A DNA stretch of 32,033 nt from an uncultured Acetobacter sp. (lineage in GTDB: Bacteria > Pseudomonadota > Alphaproteobacteria > Acetobacterales > Acetobacteraceae). The stretch covers positions 1-32,033 of the forward strand of contig CALCDN010000077.1 of NCBI GenBank assembly GCA_937900755.1, written 5' to 3'. The notes beneath the pieces are model-generated. The model was not told the DNA's origin. It did no database searches and saw only the letters and a program-made list of their open reading frames with translations. The number at the start of each line of letters is the position of its first letter. Within the stretch, counting starts at the first letter, position 1. This document shows, piece after piece, positions 25,176-32,033 of the stretch. The translations under genes were made by a program, and so were the position numbers.

Positions 25176-25806
25176 GGTTTGCGCCCTGTGTTGTCTGAGC
25201 AGAAGACGAGGCTGCAAGAGCCGAAAACCCGGAAACAATACGGACCTGAAAGCTCAGGAAAGAAATAAGCTGGGACAGAACGACAAGACCATCTTCAGTC
25301 CATCCGGCAGCCACAAGTCTGGCAAGAGCCGCGGAATTGGCATCACGCGGGTGGGTCGCCAGCAGGTGCGCATGTTCCAAGGCCGCGCTTAGACGAAAAC
25401 CGAAAATCTTCTCATTCTCAGGTGTATTTTTCCATACCTCTCCTGTGCTGTCCTCCACGCTCAGCGGACCTTGCGGGTACGTGCCCCAGGGGCCATTGGC
25501 ACTGGCCTGTTGCAAAACCTGCGTAAGGGCCTCCGCCCATGGGGGAGAAACATCACGCAACAGAGCCATATAATGGCGATGGGTTACCGGATTTTGGTAC
25601 AACCCTGCCACGAATGTGGCAATTGCACGCCGCTCTTCCAGACTGACCGGCCCTGGAATTTGTGGGTAAAGCAAAAGCTGGTAGCTGAGTTCGGCCTGTT
25701 CACGCGCGACGGCTCGGCGCTGGTAGTTCCTGGCGACAGGGCTCCCTGGCCTTATCCCCGCGAGCTGTTCAATAATGGTCAGTCCATCTGCACTATGTTG
25801 TCCCAT
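25168..25806 (-). CDS. CMD-domain protein, Avi_7170-type
   Basis: A 212-residue protein related to carboxymuconolactone decarboxylase/AhpD folds but without a CxxC pair. It begins MGQHSADGLTIIEQLAGI and contains REQAELSYQLLLYP, EERRAIATFVAGLYQ and EHAHLLATHP. It matches the CMD family that travels with AhpD-like and luciferase-like partners in a recurrent cluster of unknown function. ATG 25806 lies 4 bases after the stop of the monooxygenase gene and has AGGAAAG upstream; the longer frame to 25923 would overlap that gene and is unlikely. Confidence 0.85.
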   Translation of the reverse strand: MGQHSADGLTIIEQLAGIRPGSPVARNYQRRAVAREQAELSYQLLLYPQIPGPVSLEERRAIATFVAGLYQNPVTHRHYMALLRDVSPPWAEALTQVLQQASANGPWGTYPQGPLSVEDSTGEVWKNTPENEKIFGFRLSAALEHAHLLATHPRDANSAALARLVAAGWTEDGLVVLSQLISFLSFQVRIVSGFSALAASSSAQTTQGANHD

Positions 25807-25810
25807 CTTG

Positions 25811-26836
25811 CTACGCTTTCCTGCGCAAATCAGCCACGGTTGACTTGCCCCACCCCAGGGCAGGCGCGACCTGCGTTGCAAACAGTTCAAGCGAACGCAG
25901 GATAAAAGAGTGTGGTGGATCAACAGAGTGCACCTGAATGGTTACCTCGGTCGCATGCTCCAGGGTTCGATCCGCGGACAAGGAGCGCACCACTTCCTCT
26001 GGCGTACCAAGATGCACATCGAATGTTCGCAAAAGACTTTCTATGCTGCTGTCATCGATTGTGTGGCCACTGGCGCGAAATTTTTCCACCTGCCGTACCA
26101 GACCCGTACGGGCAAAGTCCAGAGCCTGCGCCCGATCGTCCGCCACAAACACACTGCGTGACGCCATGATCCGTGGCGCCACCTGCGCGGGCAGACTTTT
26201 CAGGTATGCCTGCACCAATGGAAGCTGAATGTCGGCCAGGCTGGCCCCTTCCTGCCCCTGAAGGCGCGGCTGGGTACGGGAGAGCATCAAGCCGTCCCCC
26301 GCCTCCCCCGCCTTATGCGCGCCAATGGCTGAAAATGTCGCCTGCCAACTCCGCAAGTCCAAACCACGCCCAGATGGCCACAAATAATTATGGCCTGGAA
26401 GGGCTTCTCCCCTCCATGCGGTTTTGACGATACCGAGGTTGCGGTCCATCAGCGCATGTCTTTGGGCAAACTGCTGGCCAAAGGCCTCATATGACCGCGG
26501 TGTTCCCCCCGAGCCAAACCCCACTTCCAGCCGCCCCCCCGACAGAATATCCGTTACAACCGCGTCTTCGGCAACCCGGATAGGATCTTCCATGGTCAGG
26601 GTAACAACGCCGGTTCCCAGGCGAATGTTGGTGGTGCGGGCAGCCACGTAGGACAGAAAGGGGAAAAGTGCGGGCAATCCTCCCTCATCGCCATGAAAAT
26701 GATGCTGTGCGACCCATGCCGTCTCGAACCCAAGAGATTCTGCTTTTTCTATTTGCGCCGCAGCCAAAGCATAACGCTCGTCCGCAGGCACATCATCCAG
26801 AAGTCTTGTAAAAAAACCTATCGATTTAACGCTCAT
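25811..26836 (-). CDS. FMN-dependent luciferase-like monooxygenase, KPN_01858-type
   Basis: A 341-residue bacterial-luciferase-fold enzyme using reduced FMN and oxygen. Typical signatures: AESLGFETAWVAQHHF, IRLGTGVVTL, EDAVVTDILSGGRLEVGFGSG, and an Ile/Gly-rich end of the barrel with EVTIQVHS. It resembles the group annotated as KPN_01858 family, always found with CMD/AhpD proteins and a peptide/nickel-type ABC transporter, as here. It probably oxidises the compound imported by the divergent genes; the substrate is unknown and no FMN reductase is inside the window. Start ATG 26836 (MSVKSIGFF); a TTG 15 bases earlier is possible. Confidence 0.88.
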   Translation of the reverse strand: MSVKSIGFFTRLLDDVPADERYALAAAQIEKAESLGFETAWVAQHHFHGDEGGLPALFPFLSYVAARTTNIRLGTGVVTLTMEDPIRVAEDAVVTDILSGGRLEVGFGSGGTPRSYEAFGQQFAQRHALMDRNLGIVKTAWRGEALPGHNYLWPSGRGLDLRSWQATFSAIGAHKAGEAGDGLMLSRTQPRLQGQEGASLADIQLPLVQAYLKSLPAQVAPRIMASRSVFVADDRAQALDFARTGLVRQVEKFRASGHTIDDSSIESLLRTFDVHLGTPEEVVRSLSADRTLEHATEVTIQVHSVDPPHSFILRSLELFATQVAPALGWGKSTVADLRRKA

Positions 26837-27138
26837 TTTCAACGCACCCAAATAAATACAAAACTTTCCAACAACCTGTATTCATCCACCTATATTTTAG
26901 ATTACGGCCATAGGTTTATTCCCATATTTTCCATGAATACCTGGTCATTATTCAAAAATAAAAACCGTACCTCATCTTCACCACCAGACAGGTGAACACG
27001 GATCAGCTACCCACGATTAAAACCACACCACATCGTAAAAACAACAAAAAACTTATTTTTTTAGATAATTTTTTTTAAACTTGACGAATCGAGTTAATTA
27101 TAATCATGCTAATTTTGATAGTTAAATAGGATATTCAC
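26837..27138. promoter_or_regulatory. Divergent control region of the uptake/oxidation cluster
   Basis: An AT-rich region between the leftward monooxygenase and the rightward receptor. It contains a TTCACC/GGTGAA inverted repeat (26977-26996), about 140 bases before the monooxygenase start, and long A/T tracts near 27055-27075. The receptor-side promoter and Fur-like site are listed separately. No further gene is evident. Confidence 0.5.
27093..27111 (+). promoter_or_regulatory. Fur-box-like sequence over a -10 element
   Basis: The 19 bases here match 14 of 19 positions of the classical Fur box, including the core TAATCAT. They cover a TATAAT (27099-27104) that could be the -10 of the receptor transcript. 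No good -35 lies at 17 bases; TTGACG is present but only 12 bases away. Iron control of a TonB receptor would make sense, but AT-rich sequence can match by chance. Confidence 0.45.
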
Positions 27139-27255
27139 ATGAAAATAGCGTGTATATGTTGCCCTCACAAGCAGGAAACCGAAATGAACAATCTGGATTT
27201 TTTGATTATGGACAATGGGAAAAATGGTAAAGTTGAAGCAAAACAGCCGCATTAA
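27139..27255 (+). CDS. Short upstream reading frame with clustered cysteines (possible leader peptide)
   Basis: A 38-codon frame beginning MKIACICCPHKQETE, with AGGA 7 bases before the ATG. It is the best-placed start in the receptor transcript. It overlaps the receptor start by 41 bases in another frame, so its translation could control receptor translation. Three of the first eight residues are Cys, which suggests sensing of charged tRNA-Cys, though a chance frame is possible. It is not a signal peptide and not an alternative N-terminus of the receptor. Confidence 0.4.
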   Translation: MKIACICCPHKQETEMNNLDFLIMDNGKNGKVEAKQPH

Positions 27256-29644
27256 AGCAGGGATATCCCTTGCGATCATATTCCCATCCTCGGCTTTTTC
27301 TGTCGCGGTACAGGCCCGCACAACAGATCTTTCCGCCACATCCGTGGAAGAGTTGACGGTTTCCAAAGATACGAACGATATCCCTCCCGCCTTTCGTACA
27401 TCCACGCCTCGGCATAGTACAACACGCGTGACCGTTATCACCGGGGAGGAACTGCTTAAAACCGGGCAGACAAACGTCATCAACGCCTTGCAACAGGCAT
27501 CGCCCGAAATCAACGCCCCACCAGGTGGTGGCGGGGCCGGGTATTCAACAACGCCAACCCAGACGGTTATCCTGCGCAACCTCAACGCGGATGAAACCCT
27601 GGTGCTGGTGAACGGCGTACGCCGCCATGCCAGTGCGCTGGGCAACTGGAGCTATGGTCCAGCACAGGGAACCGAACCGGCCGACCTGAGCCTGATCCCG
27701 ATCAGTGCGATTGACCATGTTGAAGTCATTACCGAAGGGGCCACAGCCCTGTACGGGCAGGACGCCATTGGCGGGGCGGTCAACATCGTGCTCAAAAGCG
27801 GGGCGCGTAACGGCGGCACCGTCAATGTGCAAAACAGTGGGTACTACAAGGGCGATGGCCAGGGTGTTACCGGCTATGGCGATATCTCACGCACCATTGG
27901 CACCAAAGGTGGCGGCATGGATCTGGCCTGGCAGGTTCAGAACCAGCTCCCCACCCACCGCGATGGCACCAACACCACCTTGGGTGATGTCAACCGCATT
28001 GAAGGTGTCAGCCGAACCCTTTCGGAACTTTTCGCCTTTAACGCGCATATGCCCGTGACACAGTCCATTCGAGCGTACCTGACCGCAACACTTGCACACC
28101 GCGTAACCGACCGTATTGGCTTTGTGCGCGGTGTAAACAACATCAACAATGTGCCATCCCTGCACCCTGACGGCTTTGAACCCATTGAATCCTTTGATGA
28201 AATGGATTTTCAGGTCAATGGCGGCCTACGGGGCACACTGGGCGGGGATGTGGCCTGGAACACCTATGCCTCGTTCGGCCGCGAACAGGTGAACCAGGGA
28301 GCCTATGATGATAACAACCCCACCTTTGGCCCGGAAAGCCAGACGCGCTTTGACATGGGCAAGATCATCAACACCGAGTTGATCGGCGGGATCAAGTTTT
28401 CCAAAAACTTTGTTATTCCCTCCCTGTCAAAGCCCGCGGCACTGGAATGGGGGCTGGAATACCGCCATAACAGCTACCAGATTGGCGCGGGCGATTATCA
28501 GTCCTGGGCAACAGGCCCTTATTATAACGGGCTGAACTCTCCTGGCTCAACCGGGTATAACGGTTTTCAGCCCTCCAACGCAGGGAACTGGTCGCGGGAT
28601 ATTTTTGACGGCCATGTCGGCCTTGATTTTTTTGTCACGCCCAAATGGGAATGGACATTGGGCGGGCATGTCGTCAATTATTCCGACACGGTCACCGCAC
28701 CCACGGGCTCAATTGGTACACGCTATAATTTTACAAAAACCTTTGCTGTGCATGCAAATGTCAATACCGGCTATCGCCCGCCCACGCTGGGCGCGATCCA
28801 TTACGATGCCATTTCCTCCGGCCCTGGATATACGACCGTCAATCTGGCTGAAACAAGTGAAGTGGCCCGCCTGCTTGGTGCACACGAACCAAAAGGGGAA
28901 TATTCGCGCAGTTACAGTATCGGACTGGACTACAGGCCAATTCCAGACCTGCAATTAACGCTTGATGCCTACCGCATCGACATTAACGACCGGATTGAAA
29001 GCACCAGTGCTTTTTCAGGTTCTGTCATGGCGGCGTATCTGGCGGCCAACGGGGTTGGCAACAACATTACCTACGCCAGTTACATGACCAACATCGGCAA
29101 CACCAGCACCAATGGTTTTACCGCCAAGGCCACGTATAAATTTCCCATCCGGCCCGCTTATGGTGAACTGATCGGATCGGCACAGATTAACGCAGCCGAC
29201 ACGGAAATGACCCATTACGCATCAACACCGGCCATTCTGACAGCACTTGGACAGAGCTATTTTTCCAAGGCGGCTGAAACGGAACTGCTCCGCTCCTCAC
29301 CCAAGAACAAGGAGTCCTTCTCCCTCAACTGGACCAAGGGCCGCTTTAGCGTGTTTGTGCAGGAACAACGCTACGCTGGCGTTGCCTGGGTTGTGTACCA
29401 AAGCGACCCAAGCACGTACTGGACGCACGTACGGCCACAGGTCATTACCAACCTGGAAGTCTCCGCCAAGCTGGGTCACGGCTTTACCGCAACACTTGGC
29501 GCAAACAACCTGTTCAACAAATACCCGACGCATACAAACCATAAGGCTCTACTGGAAAGCAGTGGTGTTTTTGCTTACCCCATGACCGCACCCGGCGGTT
29601 ATGAAGGCGGCTATTACTATGCCCGCATGGGTTACACTTTTTAA
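27215..29644 (+). CDS. TonB-dependent outer-membrane receptor
   Basis: An 809-residue gated outer-membrane transporter. A signal peptide (ISLAIIFPSSAFSVAVQA) is followed by a TonB-box-like EELTVSK. The plug domain runs from about residue 65 (TRVTVITGEELLKTGQTNVINALQQ) to about 195, with NADETLVLVNGVRR and ALYGQDAIGGAVNIVLKS. The 22-strand barrel follows and ends in ARMGYTF with the C-terminal Phe. TonB and ExbBD power such import of large chelates or scarce nutrients. ATG 27215 and ATG 27224 are both possible; neither has a good ribosome binding site, and both lie inside the upstream short frame. The ABC binding protein follows after 3 bases, so both serve one substrate. Confidence 0.93.
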   Translation: MGKMVKLKQNSRIKAGISLAIIFPSSAFSVAVQARTTDLSATSVEELTVSKDTNDIPPAFRTSTPRHSTTRVTVITGEELLKTGQTNVINALQQASPEINAPPGGGGAGYSTTPTQTVILRNLNADETLVLVNGVRRHASALGNWSYGPAQGTEPADLSLIPISAIDHVEVITEGATALYGQDAIGGAVNIVLKSGARNGGTVNVQNSGYYKGDGQGVTGYGDISRTIGTKGGGMDLAWQVQNQLPTHRDGTNTTLGDVNRIEGVSRTLSELFAFNAHMPVTQSIRAYLTATLAHRVTDRIGFVRGVNNINNVPSLHPDGFEPIESFDEMDFQVNGGLRGTLGGDVAWNTYASFGREQVNQGAYDDNNPTFGPESQTRFDMGKIINTELIGGIKFSKNFVIPSLSKPAALEWGLEYRHNSYQIGAGDYQSWATGPYYNGLNSPGSTGYNGFQPSNAGNWSRDIFDGHVGLDFFVTPKWEWTLGGHVVNYSDTVTAPTGSIGTRYNFTKTFAVHANVNTGYRPPTLGAIHYDAISSGPGYTTVNLAETSEVARLLGAHEPKGEYSRSYSIGLDYRPIPDLQLTLDAYRIDINDRIESTSAFSGSVMAAYLAANGVGNNITYASYMTNIGNTSTNGFTAKATYKFPIRPAYGELIGSAQINAADTEMTHYASTPAILTALGQSYFSKAAETELLRSSPKNKESFSLNWTKGRFSVFVQEQRYAGVAWVVYQSDPSTYWTHVRPQVITNLEVSAKLGHGFTATLGANNLFNKYPTHTNHKALLESSGVFAYPMTAPGGYEGGYYYARMGYTF

Positions 29645-29647
29645 AAA

Positions 29648-31321
29648 ATGGATTTCATGCTTCTTTTACATCGCCATTTTTCTGTTGTCATGGCTGTGTC
29701 GGCCCTGCTTGCAGGGGGGACTGCGTGGGGGCTCTCAACGCCATTTTTCCCCGCGTCAACATGGGCCGCCACACCTGTACAGCACGGCAAAGCGCTGCTG
29801 TACCTTGAAAGACAGGCGCATAAATCCCTCTACCCCCCAGCCGGGGGGTTTTACCCCAATGGTGGTATTCTTGCCCAGATCACCGACCGGTTGACCTGGC
29901 AGAACACACACACGCTCGCCATTGAGCCATGGCTTGCAACGTCCTGGCAGATCAACGCCGACAACACTGTCTATACGTTCGAGTTGCGCCCCGACATAAC
30001 ATTCTCGGATGGCACACCCGTTGACGCCACGGCCGTTGCCCTCAACTTTGATACTTACGGCAAGGGCAACATGGCCCTGCACCTGCCTCCATCCGAGGTG
30101 ATCAATAATTATGACCATAGCGAGATTGTAGGCCCGCATACGGTCCGTTTTTACTTCAGCAAACCATCTCCGGGTTTTCTTCAGGGTACCTCCGTTATCG
30201 GGTCCGGCCTTGTTTCCCCCTCGACGTTGCACATGCCACTGGAACAGTGGGGGGATGGCCGCAATATCATCGGTTCTGGCCCATTTGTCGTGCAAGACGA
30301 AGTGCCTGGAAAATCCACCACACTGCACGCCCGCCCCGACTATGCCTGGGGCCCGGCCGAACTGGCCCCCCAGGGCCCCGCAAAACTGGAAGAGGTGCGG
30401 ATTCTGGTTGTACCCGAGGACAGTATTCGCATTGGCGCTTTTCTGAGCGGTCAGGCAGACTTTATCCGTGAGGTCGAAGCCTATGACGAGGGGCAGATTA
30501 TCCGCAGCGGTAATCTACTGTACGCACCCTCCACGCGTGGTGTGAATGACAGTGTGGTTTTTCGTCCCGACAATGACAAGGTCGCGGACAGGCGTGTACG
30601 CCTGGCCCTGCTGCGCGCCACCGACCGGCAGGAAATCCTGCGCACGCTGTTTTCTCCGCGCTATCCACTGGCACGTTCCATCCTTGCTGCCAACACGCAG
30701 GGTTTTCAGGACCACAGCGCCGAGCTGGGCTACAACCCGACCGAAGCCGCGCACCTGCTGGACGAGGCAGGCTGGCTGCAAGGCCCCGATGGCTGGCGGC
30801 ACAGAAACGGGCAGACCCTGTCCCTTGGCATCCATGTTTCCGCACCACATCCCCAAAGCCGCAGCATGCTTGTTCTTCTTGCCCAGCAATGGCGTAGAGT
30901 CGGCGTAAGGCTGGATATTCTGACCGGCAGCCCCGCCATGGTGGTGCTGGATGACCTGGACCCACAAACCACCCCGTTGTACCAGGCCGAAGTCGGCCGG
31001 GCGGACCCGGATGTGCTCAAAAGTGCCTATTACCCGACCAACCGGAATGTGCTGCTACAAAAAGGCGGACAAAGCCAGCACGTCCAGCATTTCACGGACC
31101 CGGAATGTAACAGGTTGCTGCTGGCCGTGGCATCGGAAACCGATCCGACCCGTCGCCTGAGCCGCGTGGCGGACGTGCAGGACGAAATTCTTAAAAATGC
31201 CTACAGCATCCCAATTTTTGAGGAGCCTCAGGTCTATGCCGGTTCGGCCCATGTTCAGGACATGCACTTTGAGGCCGTAGGACGGCCCGTCTTCTACCGC
31301 GCATGGCTCGACCAGCCCTGA
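29648..31321 (+). CDS. ABC transporter substrate-binding protein, peptide/nickel class (TIGR04028-type)
   Basis: A 557-residue periplasmic binding protein of the SBP_bac_5 (DppA/OppA/NikA) family. An N-terminal signal segment (VMAVSALLAGGTAWG) is followed by mature sequence with ITDRLTWQ, ATSWQINADNTVYTFELR, DITFSDGTPVDATAVALNFD, NIIGSGPFVV and VRLALLRATDRQEIL. The C-terminus has DEILKNAYSIPIFEE. It has no lipobox Cys. It resembles the binding proteins that accompany KPN_01858-type monooxygenases. It starts 3 bases after the receptor stop, so receptor and ABC importer form one route across both membranes. Confidence 0.9.
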   Translation: MDFMLLLHRHFSVVMAVSALLAGGTAWGLSTPFFPASTWAATPVQHGKALLYLERQAHKSLYPPAGGFYPNGGILAQITDRLTWQNTHTLAIEPWLATSWQINADNTVYTFELRPDITFSDGTPVDATAVALNFDTYGKGNMALHLPPSEVINNYDHSEIVGPHTVRFYFSKPSPGFLQGTSVIGSGLVSPSTLHMPLEQWGDGRNIIGSGPFVVQDEVPGKSTTLHARPDYAWGPAELAPQGPAKLEEVRILVVPEDSIRIGAFLSGQADFIREVEAYDEGQIIRSGNLLYAPSTRGVNDSVVFRPDNDKVADRRVRLALLRATDRQEILRTLFSPRYPLARSILAANTQGFQDHSAELGYNPTEAAHLLDEAGWLQGPDGWRHRNGQTLSLGIHVSAPHPQSRSMLVLLAQQWRRVGVRLDILTGSPAMVVLDDLDPQTTPLYQAEVGRADPDVLKSAYYPTNRNVLLQKGGQSQHVQHFTDPECNRLLLAVASETDPTRRLSRVADVQDEILKNAYSIPIFEEPQVYAGSAHVQDMHFEAVGRPVFYRAWLDQP

Positions 31322-31337
31322 CAGGATGCCCATTTCC

Positions 31338-32033
31338 ATGACACGCTACCTGTTTACCCGGCTTTTGCATGCTCTTTTTGTCTTGTGGGGCGCCTTTACC
31401 CTCTCCTTTGTTCTGCTTCAGGTCATGCCCGGAGATGCCGTTCTGGTAAAGTTTCAGGACCCCGAACTGGGGCTGAGCCCGCAGCAGGTCGCGGATATGC
31501 GCGCAACCTATGGCGCGGACACGTCCGCCATGACACAGTACACCCACGTGCTGGGCCGCACCCTGAGCGGAGACCTGGGCTATTCGATTGAAACCGGCCT
31601 GCCCGTTGGCCACATGCTCCACGCCGCCTACCCAACCACGCTGCGGCTGGCCATTGTCAGCTTTACCGGGGCCATACTCCTTGCAACGACATCTTGCGTG
31701 CTGGCCCTGCTTCTTTCTTGCAACACATTCGGCCGCTACATTGCTGGCGCCATTGCCGCCCTACCCGGCATTACCAGCGGTATTCCCGTGTTCTGGCTCG
31801 AAATCGTTGCCATACAGTTCGTTTCCTTTCACTGGAAACTCATCCCGGTCGTGGGGTTGTCCGGCTGGAGTGCGGTGCTGCTGCCCGGCCTTACGCTGGC
31901 TGTGCCCATTTCCGCCCCACTGGCCCAGGTTTTCATGGCGGCGGCACGACGGGTTGAAACCCAGCCGTTTATCACTGTCCTGCGCGCGCGAGGAATTTCT
32001 CCTTTTCGCATCCTTTACGCCCATATCCTCCCC
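31338..32033 (+). CDS. ABC transporter permease, DppB/OppB type (partial, C-terminus off window)
   Basis: Inner-membrane permease, first of the usual pair. The N-terminus TRYLFTRLLHALFVLWGAFTLSF and VMPGDAV are typical of DppB/OppB. About five membrane segments are visible. The window ends within the EAA loop (VLRARGISPFRILYAHILP), which contacts the ATPase, so roughly the last quarter is missing. I favour ATG 31338 with AGGA 11 bases upstream; an in-frame ATG at 31326 lies 4 bases after the binding-protein stop and is also possible. A second permease and ATPases should follow to the right. Confidence 0.92.
   Translation, partial: MTRYLFTRLLHALFVLWGAFTLSFVLLQVMPGDAVLVKFQDPELGLSPQQVADMRATYGADTSAMTQYTHVLGRTLSGDLGYSIETGLPVGHMLHAAYPTTLRLAIVSFTGAILLATTSCVLALLLSCNTFGRYIAGAIAALPGITSGIPVFWLEIVAIQFVSFHWKLIPVVGLSGWSAVLLPGLTLAVPISAPLAQVFMAAARRVETQPFITVLRARGISPFRILYAHILP

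Noticed and set aside
27139..27224. Upstream frame as a frameshifted N-terminus of the TonB receptor
   Set aside because: The receptor frame has its own complete signal peptide, and the upstream peptide is not hydrophobic.
1..32033. Transposons, prophage genes, CRISPR arrays or tRNA genes
   Set aside because: No transposase, integrase, repeat-spacer pattern or cloverleaf was seen by eye; a covariance-model scan was not possible.

Overview
The window looks like a chromosomal stretch of an alphaproteobacterium, most likely an acetic acid bacterium (Acetobacteraceae; Komagataeibacter, Gluconacetobacter or a relative). The evidence is the moderately high GC, the protein flavour, the DUF1800/DUF1501 pair and the mix of oxidative and uptake genes. 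The placement is an inference from reading the proteins; no search was run. No rRNA, tRNA, CRISPR array, insertion sequence or phage gene was recognised.

Region 1 (1-8720, all minus strand) is a nitrate assimilation locus. In transcription order it holds a NarK-type nitrate/nitrite transporter, an alginate-export-family outer-membrane channel, a one-piece NirB-NirD NADH nitrite reductase, and an assimilatory molybdenum nitrate reductase cut by the left edge. A near-consensus sigma-70 promoter precedes the transporter. The nitrite reductase has its own leader with a hairpin and a strong ribosome binding site.

Region 2 (about 9180-16151) is a catabolic or salvage neighbourhood. It holds an AraC-type regulator, a frameshifted isopenicillin-N-synthase-like Fe(II)/2-oxoglutarate oxygenase, an NCS2 nucleobase permease, a second intact oxygenase translationally coupled to an alpha/beta hydrolase, and a succinate-semialdehyde-type aldehyde dehydrogenase. 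Palindromic operator candidates precede the second oxygenase and the dehydrogenase. Import of a nucleobase-like compound followed by its oxidation is a reasonable hypothesis, but no substrate is shown.

Region 3 (16374-18895) is a DUF1800-DUF1501 pair; the second protein has a Tat-like signal. Region 4 (19132-24354) is a tight three-gene operon for a polyprenyl-phosphate pentose donor: a HAD-UbiA fusion like mycobacterial DPPR synthase, a DprE1-like oxidase and a DprE2-like reductase. A GtrII-like membrane glycosyltransferase follows and ends at a strong terminator-like hairpin. Together they suggest D-arabinofuranose (or ribose) decoration of a surface polymer in a Gram-negative bacterium.

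Region 5 (24582-32033) is a divergent cluster. Leftward are a luciferase-like monooxygenase, a CMD-domain protein and an AhpD-like protein, overlapping or nearly so. Rightward are a TonB-dependent receptor, a peptide/nickel-type ABC binding protein and a permease cut by the right edge. The families match a recurrent, functionally uncharacterised uptake-and-oxidation cluster. The 302-base divergent spacer and start of the receptor transcript hold a Fur-box-like sequence and a 38-codon cysteine-containing upstream reading frame.
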